A stretch of DNA of 64,000 nucleotides. It comes from Asterochloris sp. CNOR1 (taxonomy: Eukaryota; Chlorophyta; Trebouxiophyceae; Trebouxiales; Trebouxiaceae). The stretch is taken from positions 372,001 to 436,000 of the forward strand of contig OZ017754.1 of assembly GCA_963969365.1 (NCBI GenBank). Direction: 5' to 3'. The notes under the pieces were generated by a model, which searched no databases, was not told the DNA's origin, and saw only the letters and a list, made by a program, of their open reading frames with translations. Made by a program: the position numbers and the translations under genes. This document shows positions 21,347-32,138 of the stretch, piece after piece. Positions within the stretch are counted from its first letter, which is position 1. Each line of letters opens with the position of its first letter.

Positions 21347-24300
21347 TCAAAAAAAAAGTCCGTGCTCACCTGGCATGGCCTGCTGTGCGGGTGCATCCTG
21401 GAATGTGCTGGGAGCTGTCTGCAAGGCCCCTTCAATGTGTTGGGAGTGGCTCTGCCTGGACAGGCCAGAGAGGCGCAGCGGCGGCAGTCTGCCTGGCAGG
21501 TGATGCTGCATGGGACTGGTCTGGGGCTGGTGGTGCATGCTCACTGTATCTGACTCTGGAAGGTGGCTGCTTGATCTGCCACTCTGCTCTGCTGGCTCGA
21601 GCCCTGCTGATTGCGCTGTCAGGGCATCTGCAGGTAGCTGGTGCAAGGCCAGCTGCACTGGGCCCTGTTGAGGTGGCAGCTCACCAGCTGAAGCCTGCTG
21701 AGGCTCGGCTGCCTCTTGTGGACCGGACTGCTGTTGAGCAGGCAAGCGCTGCCCCAGCTGTGCTTCTTGCTGCACACTACACAAAGGATGAGTAGACTGC
21801 CTGCCTGCCAGCTGATCCCCACCTGTCCAGTGACCCAAGGAGCCTCTAGCTGGACCTGAGACTGCTAGCGCGCCACTGTGGGATGGTAGCTGCCGCTCCT
21901 GCTGCAAAGAGGCGCCATGCCTGCCTACAGCATGCTGCGCAGGCTGCTGGCTGCCGACTGTAGGCGGTGGCCAGCCCTGTGCAGCCCTGTGCTGCGCAGC
22001 AAGATGCCCAAGAGGCCCACCAGGCTCGTGCCGCTGAGCGGCTGCCTCCACCAGGACAGTGTAGGAGGCCTTGCGCTTAGCAAGAATCCTGTCCAGCGCC
22101 ACCAGCTTGAGCAGCTGTCGCAAGCGCCGAGCCTGCAGGGAGGGCAGCACACCTTTGTGATACTCGCTGCAATACTTGAATTGCACAGCAACCTGCCCTC
22201 AGGAAGTTCTGCAGGCATCAAGCTGGCAGAGTGCACCGGTTGCGCATGGCATGCAGTGCAACTGCACAGAAGCACAAGAATGTGCAAGACGACACCAGCA
22301 TGAGGCAGTGTCGTACGCAACAAGTCTGCAGGGAAGGGTCCTGTGGCTGGCTCATGCTCTTCTGCGCCGTCACTGTCGGTTTGCTTGTGCGCGAATGTGT
22401 TGTACTCTGCTGCCAGGGGGCAACGCCTCAGGCGCCACTCCAATCTAGATACACATGCCAGGGACGAGCTGCCGTGATGCAGCACTGCTTACTGTGCAGC
22501 TCTGCATGCCTGCTCCAGCTGCTGTGCTGCGTGACTGTCTGGACAGTTGCCAATTGCCTGTTGGGGTCTCAACACTGGCTCAGGTCCTGGCTGTGCCGGC
22601 TGTCCTCACCTTCCAGCCTCGCCACAGCTTCTGGATGGTGATGGCAGCAGCGTGCAGCTCGCCAAACCTCTCAGGCCACTCCTCAAACAGCAGCTCCAGG
22701 ATCCTGCACTGGTGATGTCAGCTGCGTTCCTTCTGTCCAGAAGCAGCAGCTGCACCGCAAGCTGGGCGTGCACCCATGCCTGTTGCCGCCTCGCTCACAG
22801 CAACGCAGCTGAGGGGGTGTGGCCCGCTTGTCGTCCACGTCCTCCAACAGCAAACTCAAGCCGAGGGCACTGTGCAGCAAAAGGTGCAGGTGGCCACATT
22901 GGTTTGCATTCCAGTTTGTGCTGGCTGATGAGCATAGGGGATGGGGCCCCACTGCGTGTATGTACTTTCAGAGCAGGCAGGTGGCCAGGTGTGCAGCAAA
23001 AGGTGCATGCGGCTGCCGGCATGACCCAGTCACACTGACGGGCAGTAACGATTGTGGTTGTTGACAAGGAGAAGGGAGGGGGCCCCACCTTGTGTACTTC
23101 ACATCAGGCAGGTGGCCAGCTCCCAGGGAGGCTGCAGTGGGCAGCACTGCTGCTCCAGGCAGCGCCCAGTGGCAGCGCACATGGGCCACTGCTCGGGCAT
23201 ACACGACCAGGCCCTCCCTCAAGGCTGCCTTCACCACAAATGCCCGGACAGCCCTGCGGCTGGCGGGATGTCTGGCCAGCAAGCTGCAGGGCAGGGGCAA
23301 GCTTTGCGCAACAGCAGGGCTGTGGCTGCGTCTGGGCGAGTGTCCACAGGCAAAGTCAGCTGGGGCTATGGCCATTTCTCCAGCAGCACCATGGCAGGCA
23401 CTGCCGCCCTCCTCAAGTCAACAGCAATCCCCATGGGCCGGAGACCCTTGCAGGTGCCAAGGCGAAAGGATCTACGGTGTGCATCACCGCACATGTTTGC
23501 ACTGGGTGCAGACTTTCCAGCTGCGCACATCTACAGACAACCTGGCAGGCTGACCTGTGAAAGGTCTCCTTGTCCAGCGAGATCAGAGTGCTGAACGTAA
23601 GGGTGCGAGCGGAGTGTGCCCAGGTGATCTCCCCCTCTGGCAGAAAGAGCTGTGCCCCCAGCAGCTCCCCATGCATGAGCCAGCGTCCCCTGTGCATGAC
23701 TGTGCCTGCTGCCACCACGTACATGCGCTGACACTTGTCCCCAGCCTGGACAATGGGCTGCAGGCAGCAAGGGCATGTGTAAGGGCACAGGTTGGGCTTC
23801 CAGCAGTCATCAACTGGCTTGACGGATGCGTCGCCAGCATCATGAGCATGGCCAGGGCACAGATGAGCTTGCATCAGCCACTGATGGGCTTGGCAAATGC
23901 ACTGGTGGCAGCAATCAGCGAGTCTGGGGCACAGATGGACCTGCTTCAGCCAACAACAGGCTTGAAAGATGCGCTGCTGGCAGCAATGAGCATATCCAGG
24001 GCACAGATGGGCTTGCATCAGCCATTGGTTGGCTTGGCAAATGCACTGTTGGCAGCAATTAGCATGTCTGGGCCTTGACCAGCCTTGCAGCAGCCATCCT
24101 GAATGTCGAAGATCATGCTCCTGCTGTCAGCAGACTTTATGTAAACCGTTATGCTGCAGTGCAGGGCAAGCATTGTGCGAGGCTGCAGAAAGACGGTCGG
24201 CCTGTGTAGCTCAAGGTCACGCGGCTCACCTCACCAGGCGGGTAAGAGTTGGATTCTAAGGCCAGAGCAATCTCAGTCTTCAGCTCCTGAGACAGGCCGC

Positions 24301-27300
24301 GGAAGGCAGGCACCTGCATTGCAGGGAATCTGGGAATGGACAGCGGCCTCGACGGCATGCAGCTGCACCTTGACAGCCACACGGACATGCACTGTGGTGC
24401 CATGAACTTCAGGCAGCAGGCACCTATTGCCAAGAGATGTTTCAGGGCTCACTAGAGCGTGCCGTCTCGGTGCCACTCAGCACTGCAAGGCCCACTGCAG
24501 GTCTGACATGAGCTGAGGCTCACCAAGAGGACCCACTTGGCCTGCAGGCTGGCTGCCACCTCCGCCCTCAGGGCGGGGCTGAGCACCTGCATGAGCTGGG
24601 GGTAGTCCTGCAGGCTGCGGTGGGTGCGCCGGTAGCGCAAAAACTCGCGCAGCCGGCGGCGCACTGGCAGGGGCAGGCGCGAGCGCTTCATGAAGTGGTT
24701 CAGGCTGCAGGGGCACGATGGCAGAGTCAAGAGGCTGAGCTGGCAGGTTGTGCTGGGGCCGAGCCAAGGGGCATTGATCAGATTTGGGCTGCAGCAGGTC
24801 AAGCAGGTGCTAGCGACCCTGAGGTGGAGCAGGCTGCAGGGGCAGCAGCAAGAATAGGTGTTCAGTGGTGGCAACGAGGGAAAGGAGTGCTGACTGGATT
24901 GCGGCTGCAACCGGTGAGGCAGGTGCAAACTACCAGGAGGTGGAGCAGACTGCAGAGGCAGCAGCAAGAACGGGTGCTGACTGATGCAGGCTGCAGAAGC
25001 CGGTGTGAGGCATGCACCTGGCTCAAGAGCCGCAGGTAGGCTTGGCACGCAGCTCAAGGCAGGAACAACATGCGGACCCTCGATGCATGATGGGCACATG
25101 GTCTCAACAATGGAGATGTGGCAGCCATCAGGGATGCGCTGGCACTGCAGCTAGGGGCACAGCAGGAGGAACCAGCTCCTGGCCAGAGCGCAGCATCTGT
25201 TCCAAAGCAGATGGACCTGCTGCCTCTCATGCTCCAGTTTCGGTGACCAATTCTGGTATATGCCCTGCAGAATGCCCTGCAGGGCAGCCTTCTTGTACAT
25301 GCACCTCCCTGTGTGGAGTCAGCTCTGAGCCAGCTCCACCACACTGTACCCTCGCGCAGTCAGCATTCAGGAACACCATTCAGGCTGCACCCTGCAGATC
25401 TGCTGCAAGGCAGCAGAAACGAATGCCTCCAAGGCTCTGGATGCCACAGCTGATGGCCGCTCAGATGCTCGGCAGAGCCACGTCAGAGATGGGCTGCTGA
25501 CCTGTCCATGAGGCTGTAGAACTCCAGCTTCTCTGCTCCCATGGAGGCCACAATCCCGCAGATGCTCCCGACCTGTACATCAAAGTTACAGGTGAGCGCA
25601 GTGTAGTGGCAATGCAGCCAGCAAGCTCAAACAGCCTCCTGTGATGGCCAAGCTGCTGAATCCTCACATTCTAGGCAGCGATCATGCAAAACATCGCAGG
25701 AGGTCTCGAGAAGTACTGAGGCTCGTCAAATGTATCACAGCAAACGGCTCTTGCTTTATGGACAGCGGCTCTTCGGGCCATGAAGGCCTACCTTGTGCTC
25801 ACTCAAGTGCAGCAGCTCACCATGTAAGCATACAGGGAAGCCCCAATGAGCATCCCAACTATTGCATAGGATCGCTCCGCATTGGTGACCGGGCGAACGT
25901 CACCGTACCCTGCAAGGGCAGGACTTGTTTAGTTGCCAGAAGTGTGCTGGGGCTGTCCTGCTGCTGATTGCCAGCACGTGATTTGCCCAAAACACCCTGT
26001 TGCCAGAGGAGATGAGGTCACTGCAGAACTGTGCAGGGCAGTCATGCTGCACACAGTTTGCAAACGGTGCAGCATGGATGTGCCTCTCACACTGCAGGGC
26101 TGCTGTGTTGCACACAGCCTGTCAGCACACCAGCAGCTCCTGCCAATACTTGGGTGCCCACCGATGGTGCTCATTGTCTGGACGGACCACCCAAGTGCCA
26201 CCAGGTACACCTCGGCAGCTGTGGTCACCTCATCCCCAGGTATTGACTCGTTGTAGGCCAGCACCCAGTTGGCGCCCTGGCATCAGGCACCAACAGGCAA
26301 GTGGTCAGCTTGGCAGGCGGGCAAATTTAGGCAGGCAAGCCCATCTGCAGATGCCAGGCTGTACAACAGGCCAAGTGGATGCTGCTACCACATGCCAGCC
26401 CTAGTCATCCCACTGAGGAAGCAGCAACTCTGCAGCCAGCATCGGTTTATTGCAGGAAAGGCCTTCTGGAAAATCCCAGGCAGGGCATCATGCAGCAAAT
26501 GGGCAGCACTTTCGGCAGCCCGCATCAGATGGCTGACTGTAATATGCAGCCAAAATCCGTGAATGCAGCAGCCCAACATGCAGAGCTCAAGGCTCATAGT
26601 GCTGCTCTCTAAGGTTACCAGCAGGTCGTGTCCGCCAGTCAGCCAGTGTGCCCCAGCACTCAACCTTCACTTCACCAACCAGCACTGCGCCTCGACTCAC
26701 AAAGCCCCCGGGCCCCTCATGCTGCTCAGCACAGTGACCCTCAGGTGGTGCCTGCAGACCAGCCAGTGTGTGTCCAAGCGCTTCACCTCCACCCCTCAGC
26801 ACACTGCCCCAGCTCACAGTGCTGCTCTCCAGGATGACCACCAGGTGGTAGCCACACGCCAGCCAGTGCGCGCACACCATGACCACCACGACTGACTTGG
26901 TCAGCTGGACGACGCTGTAGTTGATCGCCAGCTTGACCTCCCAGCGCTGCAGTATGTGCCCGGCGCGCAGGATGCGGAACAGCTTGGCCAGCCTGACCAG
27001 GCGCAGCAGCCGCAGCACCTGCACCAGGCGGCCACAGGTGGGGCCTGGCAAAGCACAAGCATGCGGAGCAGCCGCTTGCCAGCCTGGCCAGGCGCAGCAG
27101 ATGCAGCACCTGCAGCAGCAAAGTACCCCTGCAGATATTAGGGGCTGGGTCATGCCTGCCAGAAGCAGCAGGCACTGCCCCACAGACCAAGCAACTCAAG
27201 GCAAAGACAGTGCCAACTTGCTACATCACATCAACACCTTGACACGACTGGCCCCAGTGACGCTGATGTGGTGAAGAGTCCCTTGCTGCTCTGATGGCCT

Positions 27301-28770
27301 GGCTCTGCTGATCAGGCAGGCTACACTGCACATAGACTGCACAAGCTGCAGGTAGCATGTCCTATTCGGCTGACACCATGGCATCAGGCTGACACCATCA
27401 GGCCCCAAGCTGACCTTGAACTTGGACAGCGTCTGGCTGCTGAGAAGCATGGCCACCACGTCAAAGGGGGCAGCAGAGATGATGTCCAGCAGCAGCCAAG
27501 TGCGGCAGTACCGCCACAAGACAGGCCCCAGCGAACTTTCCCAGCGCTGGCGCTTCTTGTCCCAAAACCCCATGAGGGCTTGCAGCACCATGTCAAGGAT
27601 AAAGCTCACGTCCACAACGCGGTTGCAGACAAAGAGGGCTGCAGGCAGACGCAATTTTGTGCTCAGGAGATGAATCGATGCACATGCAGGTGTCTGCCTG
27701 TGACTGATCATTGTGCTGCAGGCACTGCATGAGGGAGCCGCATTGGTGGGAATACAGGCCTGTGGCCATGTGTACAGGAATCAGATTTCTGACAGCCGTG
27801 ACAGACGACAGGCATGTGTGCACTCACCATTGAAGTGCTGCTTGAGGAACGAGATCTCGAAGGGAGTGACCAGGGCGGTGAACAGAAGGACCACAGTCAT
27901 CCACAGACCCCAGTAGCGCACCTGCAAACAGAGACAATGGCCGGAGCGGGCTGGCAACGTTTACTCACTGCAAATGGTACCCAGCAGGATTGGTGTCCGC
28001 TCCATCAGGGCAACCCTTGATCCAACTGTGAGCAGTTTACCATGGGTCTGGTGTTTGGCTGCTTAAGATGTGATGACAGATGTACCTCTGCATCGGAGCA
28101 CACCTTCCAGGATCCTCACGTACAGCTTCAGATGCCGCCTCACATGCAACATGCAGCCATCTGAAGCGCACAATGCTGCCTCTTATTACATTGTGCCAGT
28201 CACTTGCCCCGAGAGCCCTGTTCCTGCCCAAGGGTGTTAACTGCACAGGCTTAATGCAGTCAAGCACGCTGTGTGGGTGGGCCACTCCCTGCCAGGCTCA
28301 AAGATGCTGTACTGACCTCTGTCAGGTTTGGATTGATGACCAGCCAGCTGTTCTGGACCCAGGAAGGTAGGCCGTCCACTGAGCGGCTATGCCTGTTCCA
28401 TCGCTTGATGCGGCTGGCCCCAAGCGTGCTTGGGACCCTCCTACTAGCTGCCTTCCTGGGGCTGCATGTGGTGGGACAGGGATGACAACCACCTAGCAAA
28501 ACGCCAAAGGCAAGGCTGCCTTTGAAGCTCTTTGCATTGATGCATTGCGGGTTGAGCGGCAGTGACGCTTCATTGTGCAGCTGCTCAGGGTGGGTAGAGA
28601 GACGCTTTCACAGATGCTGCAGAGGACTGGGCTCACCTGGTAAGCGATGTCGCATCAAGCTGATGCTTGCTGTCAATCTCGATCCTTTGGAAGCCTTGCT
28701 TAGCCTCATTGCTGGGCACCACCCTGGGCCCTCCCATGGCCTGCCTGATGCCGTTGATGATCACGTTCAT
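21347..28770 (-). CDS. Voltage-gated potassium channel with cyclic-nucleotide-binding-like domain and IQ motif
   Basis: Exons in order on the minus strand: start MNVIINGIRQAMGG (28770); PSWVQNSWLVINPNLTE (near 28318); S1 VRYWGLWMTVVLLFTALVTP (about 27930-27830); S2-S3 VVDVSFILDMVLQALMGFWD (27650-27415); S4 LRLLRLVRLAKLFRILRAGH with regularly spaced Arg/Lys, then S5 (27020-26825); pore helix VALGWSVQTMSTIG (to about 26172); filter half GYGDVRPVTNAERSYAIVGM plus S6 (25917-25825); C-linker (25570-25500, 24705-24525, 24312-24232); cNMP-barrel-like exon GDKCQRMYVVAAGTV (23760-23560); IQ motif ITIQKLWRGWK (near 22618); long Gln/Pro-rich tail ending at 21347. TIGYGD predicts K+ selectivity. The architecture is that of the EAG/KAT/HCN superfamily in a membrane. 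The barrel is divergent, so ligand binding is uncertain. A GTGAGC inside the last exon could splice to an unseen further exon. Confidence 0.88.
22930..23125. repeat. Tandem duplication within channel intron/exon edge
   Basis: The segment GGGGCCCCACTGCGTGTATG at 22944, running to GGCAGGTGGCCAG, is repeated about 135 bases later as GGGGCCCCACCTTGTGTAC to GGCAGGTGGCCAG (about 23080-23122). The right copy abuts a probable channel exon, so the left copy looks like a duplicated intron-exon edge. Confidence 0.5.
23783..24070. repeat. 72-bp tandem repeat next to the channel cNMP-barrel exon (4 copies)
   Basis: The block GGGCACAG[AG]T recurs at about 23783, 23855, 23927 and 23999, a spacing of 72 bases. 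Each unit also carries a CAGCCA/TCAGCC stretch and GCAGCAAT-type ends. The lowest-coordinate unit runs into the acceptor of the exon that encodes QPIVQAGDKCQRMYVV. The repeats stay open on the minus strand with a 24-residue Cys/His-rich period, but the composition is unlike the channel and they are best read as intronic. Confidence 0.7.
24787..25000. repeat. Two-copy ~121-bp intronic tandem repeat in the channel gene
   Basis: Blocks GGCAGGTGC or AGCAGGTGC, AGGTGGAGCAG, CTGCAG and GGCAGCAGCAAGAA occur in the same order in 24787-24870 and 24910-24990, about 121 bases apart. Both lie in the intron preceding the exon that encodes LRYRRTHRSLQDYPQLMQVL. Divergence is low compared with other intron copies in the window. 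Confidence 0.65.
26588..26790 (-). repeat. Two decayed copies of the channel S5 exon end
   Basis: The active exon edge at 26812-26880 reads CTGCTCTCC, GACCACCAGGTGG and CCAGCCAGTG on the plus strand (minus: CAHWLACGYHLVVILESSTV). The same blocks occur in degraded form near 26597-26650 and again near 26718-26775, about 118 bases apart, inside the following intron. The first copy still reads AHWLTGGHDLLVTLESSTM on the minus strand. They include the donor side of the exon. Confidence 0.65.
27050..27116 (-). repeat. Decayed copy of the channel S4 voltage-sensor exon start
   Basis: Active S4 sequence at 26960-27035 reads (minus) VLRLLRLVRLAKLFRILRAG. Just upstream in transcript sense, 27050-27116 reads VLHLLRLARLASGCSA in the same orientation, with the same GCGCAGCAG and GCAGCACCTGCA blocks on the plus strand. 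Its Arg periodicity is partly lost and it is probably intronic. If spliced in, it would add a second voltage-sensor-like helix, which I consider unlikely. Confidence 0.6.
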
Positions 28771-29646
28771 GCTGGGCTGCAAATATCATATAGGAGACCT
28801 GCTTCCTGACTTGCTAGCAGAGGCGTTGTAGTTCTGTAAATGTCGGCAACTACATGCACGCGGGGATTGGCTGGGATTGGCTGGTCAACACGGAATCTGA
28901 CTGTCAAATGGGAGCATAGCCTCCCTCCTTTCGGGTGACAGGAGCAAAAGCAATGCTATTATTGGCTTGATCAGCACAATTGAATGCTTGTTTGCCTTGT
29001 CCAGTGGGTGTCACTCTGCCATGGACGTCCTGCCATTCTAGAAGCCCCATTATGCATAAAGCAGGGCCAGCAGCACAGCAAGCTGCCCAGCAGTTTGCAC
29101 ATACAGCACGCATCGCTGCGGAGCTTGATGTAAAGCTGGCTGTGGCTGCATGCACATGTATCATGTCAGCTGTCTTGAGCTGTCCTGCAGGGGCCACTGG
29201 TGAGGCCTCCAGCCTTGCCATCCCTACTCTCGCTGACCAGCAATCTGCAGCAGCTTCAGTTCCTGATTAACGGAGTCCCCAGATCTCGGATTGAACCGCT
29301 GGCAGATGGATGACACCAGACCCAAGCCTTGAGACCCTGGTGGCGTGCTGCGTTGCTGATGATTAGGATGCACTCTCATCAAGGCCTCTCAGCTGGGCCA
29401 CGCAAGGCAAAGGGCACTTGTGTTTGGCCATGGTGGTTGTGATCACATCAACAAGACTGTGAGGCCTGGTACAGAGGCCTCGGAGCTAGCCCCAGTGGAG
29501 GTCCATGCCGCTGGGCTTCTGTCTGTACGCACAATATACTAGAGAAGGCCATTGTCACCTGTATTGACAGGCTTTCAGTAAACTAATCTCGGGACAAGGA
29601 CTGTTGCTAATCAAATTTCCTATGAAATGAAGCAAACACACCAGCC
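28771..29646. other. Intergenic region upstream of the channel gene
   Basis: About 875 bp separate the channel start codon from the prolyl hydroxylase stop codon, both on the minus strand. A plus-strand open stretch at 28980-29270 shows no family match and no splice context. The region is locally less GC-rich (for example around 29580-29640) and presumably contains the channel promoter and the hydroxylase 3' UTR. Confidence 0.4.
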
Positions 29647-31909
29647 TCAGAAGTGGTTGTAATGATCGACTCTCATCCATTTGGTCGCAGACCACTTCTC
29701 ATCGTCTGACAGCACTGGGCATCCCATGTGCAAACTGAGGGGCTCGGTGTCCCCACTGGTTGACTGGGAGAAGAAGAGCAGAGCATCACCCTGTTTTGCC
29801 TTGACTGCTAAGCCCCGCTGTGCACATGTGCTCCAGTTGGACTGCTTCTGGTAGTCCTGCAGCAATGCTGCCAGTGTGGGCTGGAAGCAGCCCTGCCGTG
29901 TGTGGGGACAGCTAGAAGGAGCTCTGTGCAGGTAGCTAGCTTACCTTGGGTGTTGTGTCAGGAAAGACTGTCTCCCCGCCCTCCTTGACATCTGTAAGAT
30001 AGAGCAGCATGGTGGCAATCCTCTGGCCCCCGTTCCTGCAACACAGCAAGGCTCCTCAAGCTATCCTTAGAAGGCCTGAACGGGGTGCTTGGACGCACTT
30101 CTGAGCAATGCGGATGCTCTCAGGAGCCAGCAGCTTCACTCAATGTAGTGCATCAGCAAACTCAACAGAGTCTCTGCTGGCATCCACCATCCAGCAGGCT
30201 AATGGCCAGGCTATTTTGTACCGGCATGAGTCCATCACGACAACTACACCTCCCAGAGGAAGAGGTTGACAAAGGTTGTGGTTTGAATGCAGCCTGCTGC
30301 TTACTTGGTGTTAAAAGTGTCGCTGAAATAGTCCCAGTGGGCCTCATACTTCTCATTATGCTCATACTGCAACAACAGAGGTCACAGCTTGTGTAAGCTG
30401 CACATGAGGTGGGAACAGCTCGCAATCTGGCCCCAGCATGCTGAGTGCCGGGCAGGCTGCTGCGCAGTAAGCCGTGACTCCGCCAGGCATGCACTTTAGC
30501 GATAACGATGAGCCAGGCAAGGCGTGAGGGCAGGCTCAGAGAGCAGAGACTGCCTCCAAGCACCAGGCTGCCTTGCAAGCGGCTACCACTCTGAACGTGC
30601 AGCAACCACCTCCACTGCTGCAGCCCTGCATGGCAGTACTACTCCTGCATCCACGTCGACGATCTGGAGTCCAGCTGCAGTGTCTGGCCTGAAATTAAAC
30701 ATGACTCACCTGCACTATGTGCAGCATCTGCCCGTCGTCCCTGGGCACCAGGCTGAGCCATGCATTGAGCAAGTGACACATGCAATGAGCAATGCACACG
30801 ACCCTTGGCAAGTTACCAACAGGGACCAGAACATGTTAACACACCTGCAGTATCTGCAGGCCCTCCCCATGGTCGACAGGCACCAAGCTGAACCTGGCAA
30901 TGCGGTCCTCAATGGCGGAGACCGTCTCGTCCTGGTGAAAAGTCAGGAAGGTCCCTGAGCTGGTGCGCACGCTGCAGAGCACACAGGGACAGGGGTTCAG
31001 GTGCTGGGCCTCTCACTTGGATTCCTGACCTGCATGCTGCAGATCACAGGGGCTGGGGCGCTGCGCCAGGCGTTGGCACCTCTGGTGTAATCAAGCCTGC
31101 TCACACGCCCTCCCTCTGGTGCATGCAGTGCAAGTGAGGAGCGTTTATGAAGAGTGCAGGGAGGGGTCACTTCGGAGCCGAGCGTGCCTGGCGGGGACTT
31201 TGCTGAGGGCACTCTGGGGTGGCCCTTGTAAGGCCAACCTGACTCAAGCAGACTGGGGCAGAGCTGCAGCTGGCAGCCCCTGAGATGCCCTAGTCGTGAG
31301 GCTGACTGCCTGCACAGTATGTTGTGCTGATTGACCTCCACGGCTGTCTTCCGAGAGCTGCAGGCCTTCCCAGGCTGCCCCTGCTTCCCAGCTCCCATTG
31401 TCACAGTGGCATTGCAGCCTGCGGTAGCACCCAGCTGGGGACAAGGAGCAGCTGGAGCCCTTCTCGTCCTGTGTTCACCTGCTGGGCACGCTGCGGCCGC
31501 TTCCGGCATCCACTACAGTGGACTCCTCCATGTGCCCCTTGGCCAGCTTGATGAGGTGTTCACATTCAGCTAGGCTCAGGAAGTTATGGTACCTGCAGGG
31601 CAGCAGGTGACATGTGGCAGACAGATGCATCCAAGGCACTATGGCCGGCAAAGCAAGCCATCAAGGCCAGGGATGTCGTGGTGGACGCAGGCCGCTGTTG
31701 AGGCAGGCAGGTTCAATAATGTGGCAGCTGCAGGTGAATGTGGCTTGTGCAACTGAACTGGACCTTGTGATGCGAGGCTCAAACGAGAGCTGCTCAGCAC
31801 GGATGGTGCCCTGAGGGGGGTGTGCAGCAGCAGCAGCTGCCCTGGCAGTCCTGCAGTGCAGCATGCTCCGTATAAATGATCTGGCACAAGCCAAGCAACA
31901 ACAGAACAT
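29647..31909 (-). CDS. Prolyl 4-hydroxylase, 2-oxoglutarate/Fe(II) dioxygenase domain
   Basis: Six exons assemble in phase where checked. A short N-terminus (ATG 31909, in-frame second Met 31864) leads to EQLSFEPRITR. Then YHNFLSLAECEHLIKLAKGH (near 31595-31480), VRTSSGTFLTFHQDETVSAI (30972-30844), YEHNEKYEAHWDYFSDTF (near 30368-30305), NGGQRIATMLLYLTDVKEGG plus ETVFPD (30037-29946), and finally GDALLFFSQSTSGDTEPLSL followed by HMGCPV and KWSATKW. Iron ligands are the HxD in AHWD and the His of SLHMG. The Lys of SATKW fits the 2-oxoglutarate contact. Plant and algal members hydroxylate prolines of wall or secreted glycoproteins in the ER/Golgi. The usual N-terminal membrane anchor is not obvious here, so localisation is open and an upstream exon may be missing. 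Confidence 0.9.
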
Positions 31910-32138
31910 TGCGTTTGCTTCGTGTGTCTCAGTGGTACACAGCAAGGTTTCAACATAGGCAGACAAGACAGGCTCACGGGAACAGCCAAGCCTGAGCAGG
32001 CAGACATAGTGATTGAGCCAGCAGAAATGCCAGTGCCACCAGCTGCGCGAATGCCATGCTCAATGGGCTGTCCTGCTCTCAGCAACTTATTGGCTCCTAA
32101 TTCTTTCTTTGGACACTCCTCTTCTTGGGGGATCACTC
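31910..32138. promoter_or_regulatory. Divergent promoter between P4H and PPTase genes
   Basis: About 230 bases lie between the hydroxylase start on the minus strand and the PPTase start on the plus strand, so both promoters must share or overlap this interval. It contains an A/T-richer stretch near 32085-32120 (CTTATTGGCTCCTAATTC). No consensus element can be assigned with confidence. Confidence 0.4.

Noticed and set aside
23783-24070. CRISPR-like or zinc-finger-like reading of the 72-bp array
   Set aside because: There are no conserved short repeats with unique spacers, and the Cys/His pattern follows the DNA repeat and has no zinc-finger spacing.
28980-29270. Possible plus-strand gene of 96 codons between the channel and P4H
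   Set aside because: No homology pattern, no adjoining exons with good splice sites, and the codon content is unlike its neighbours.
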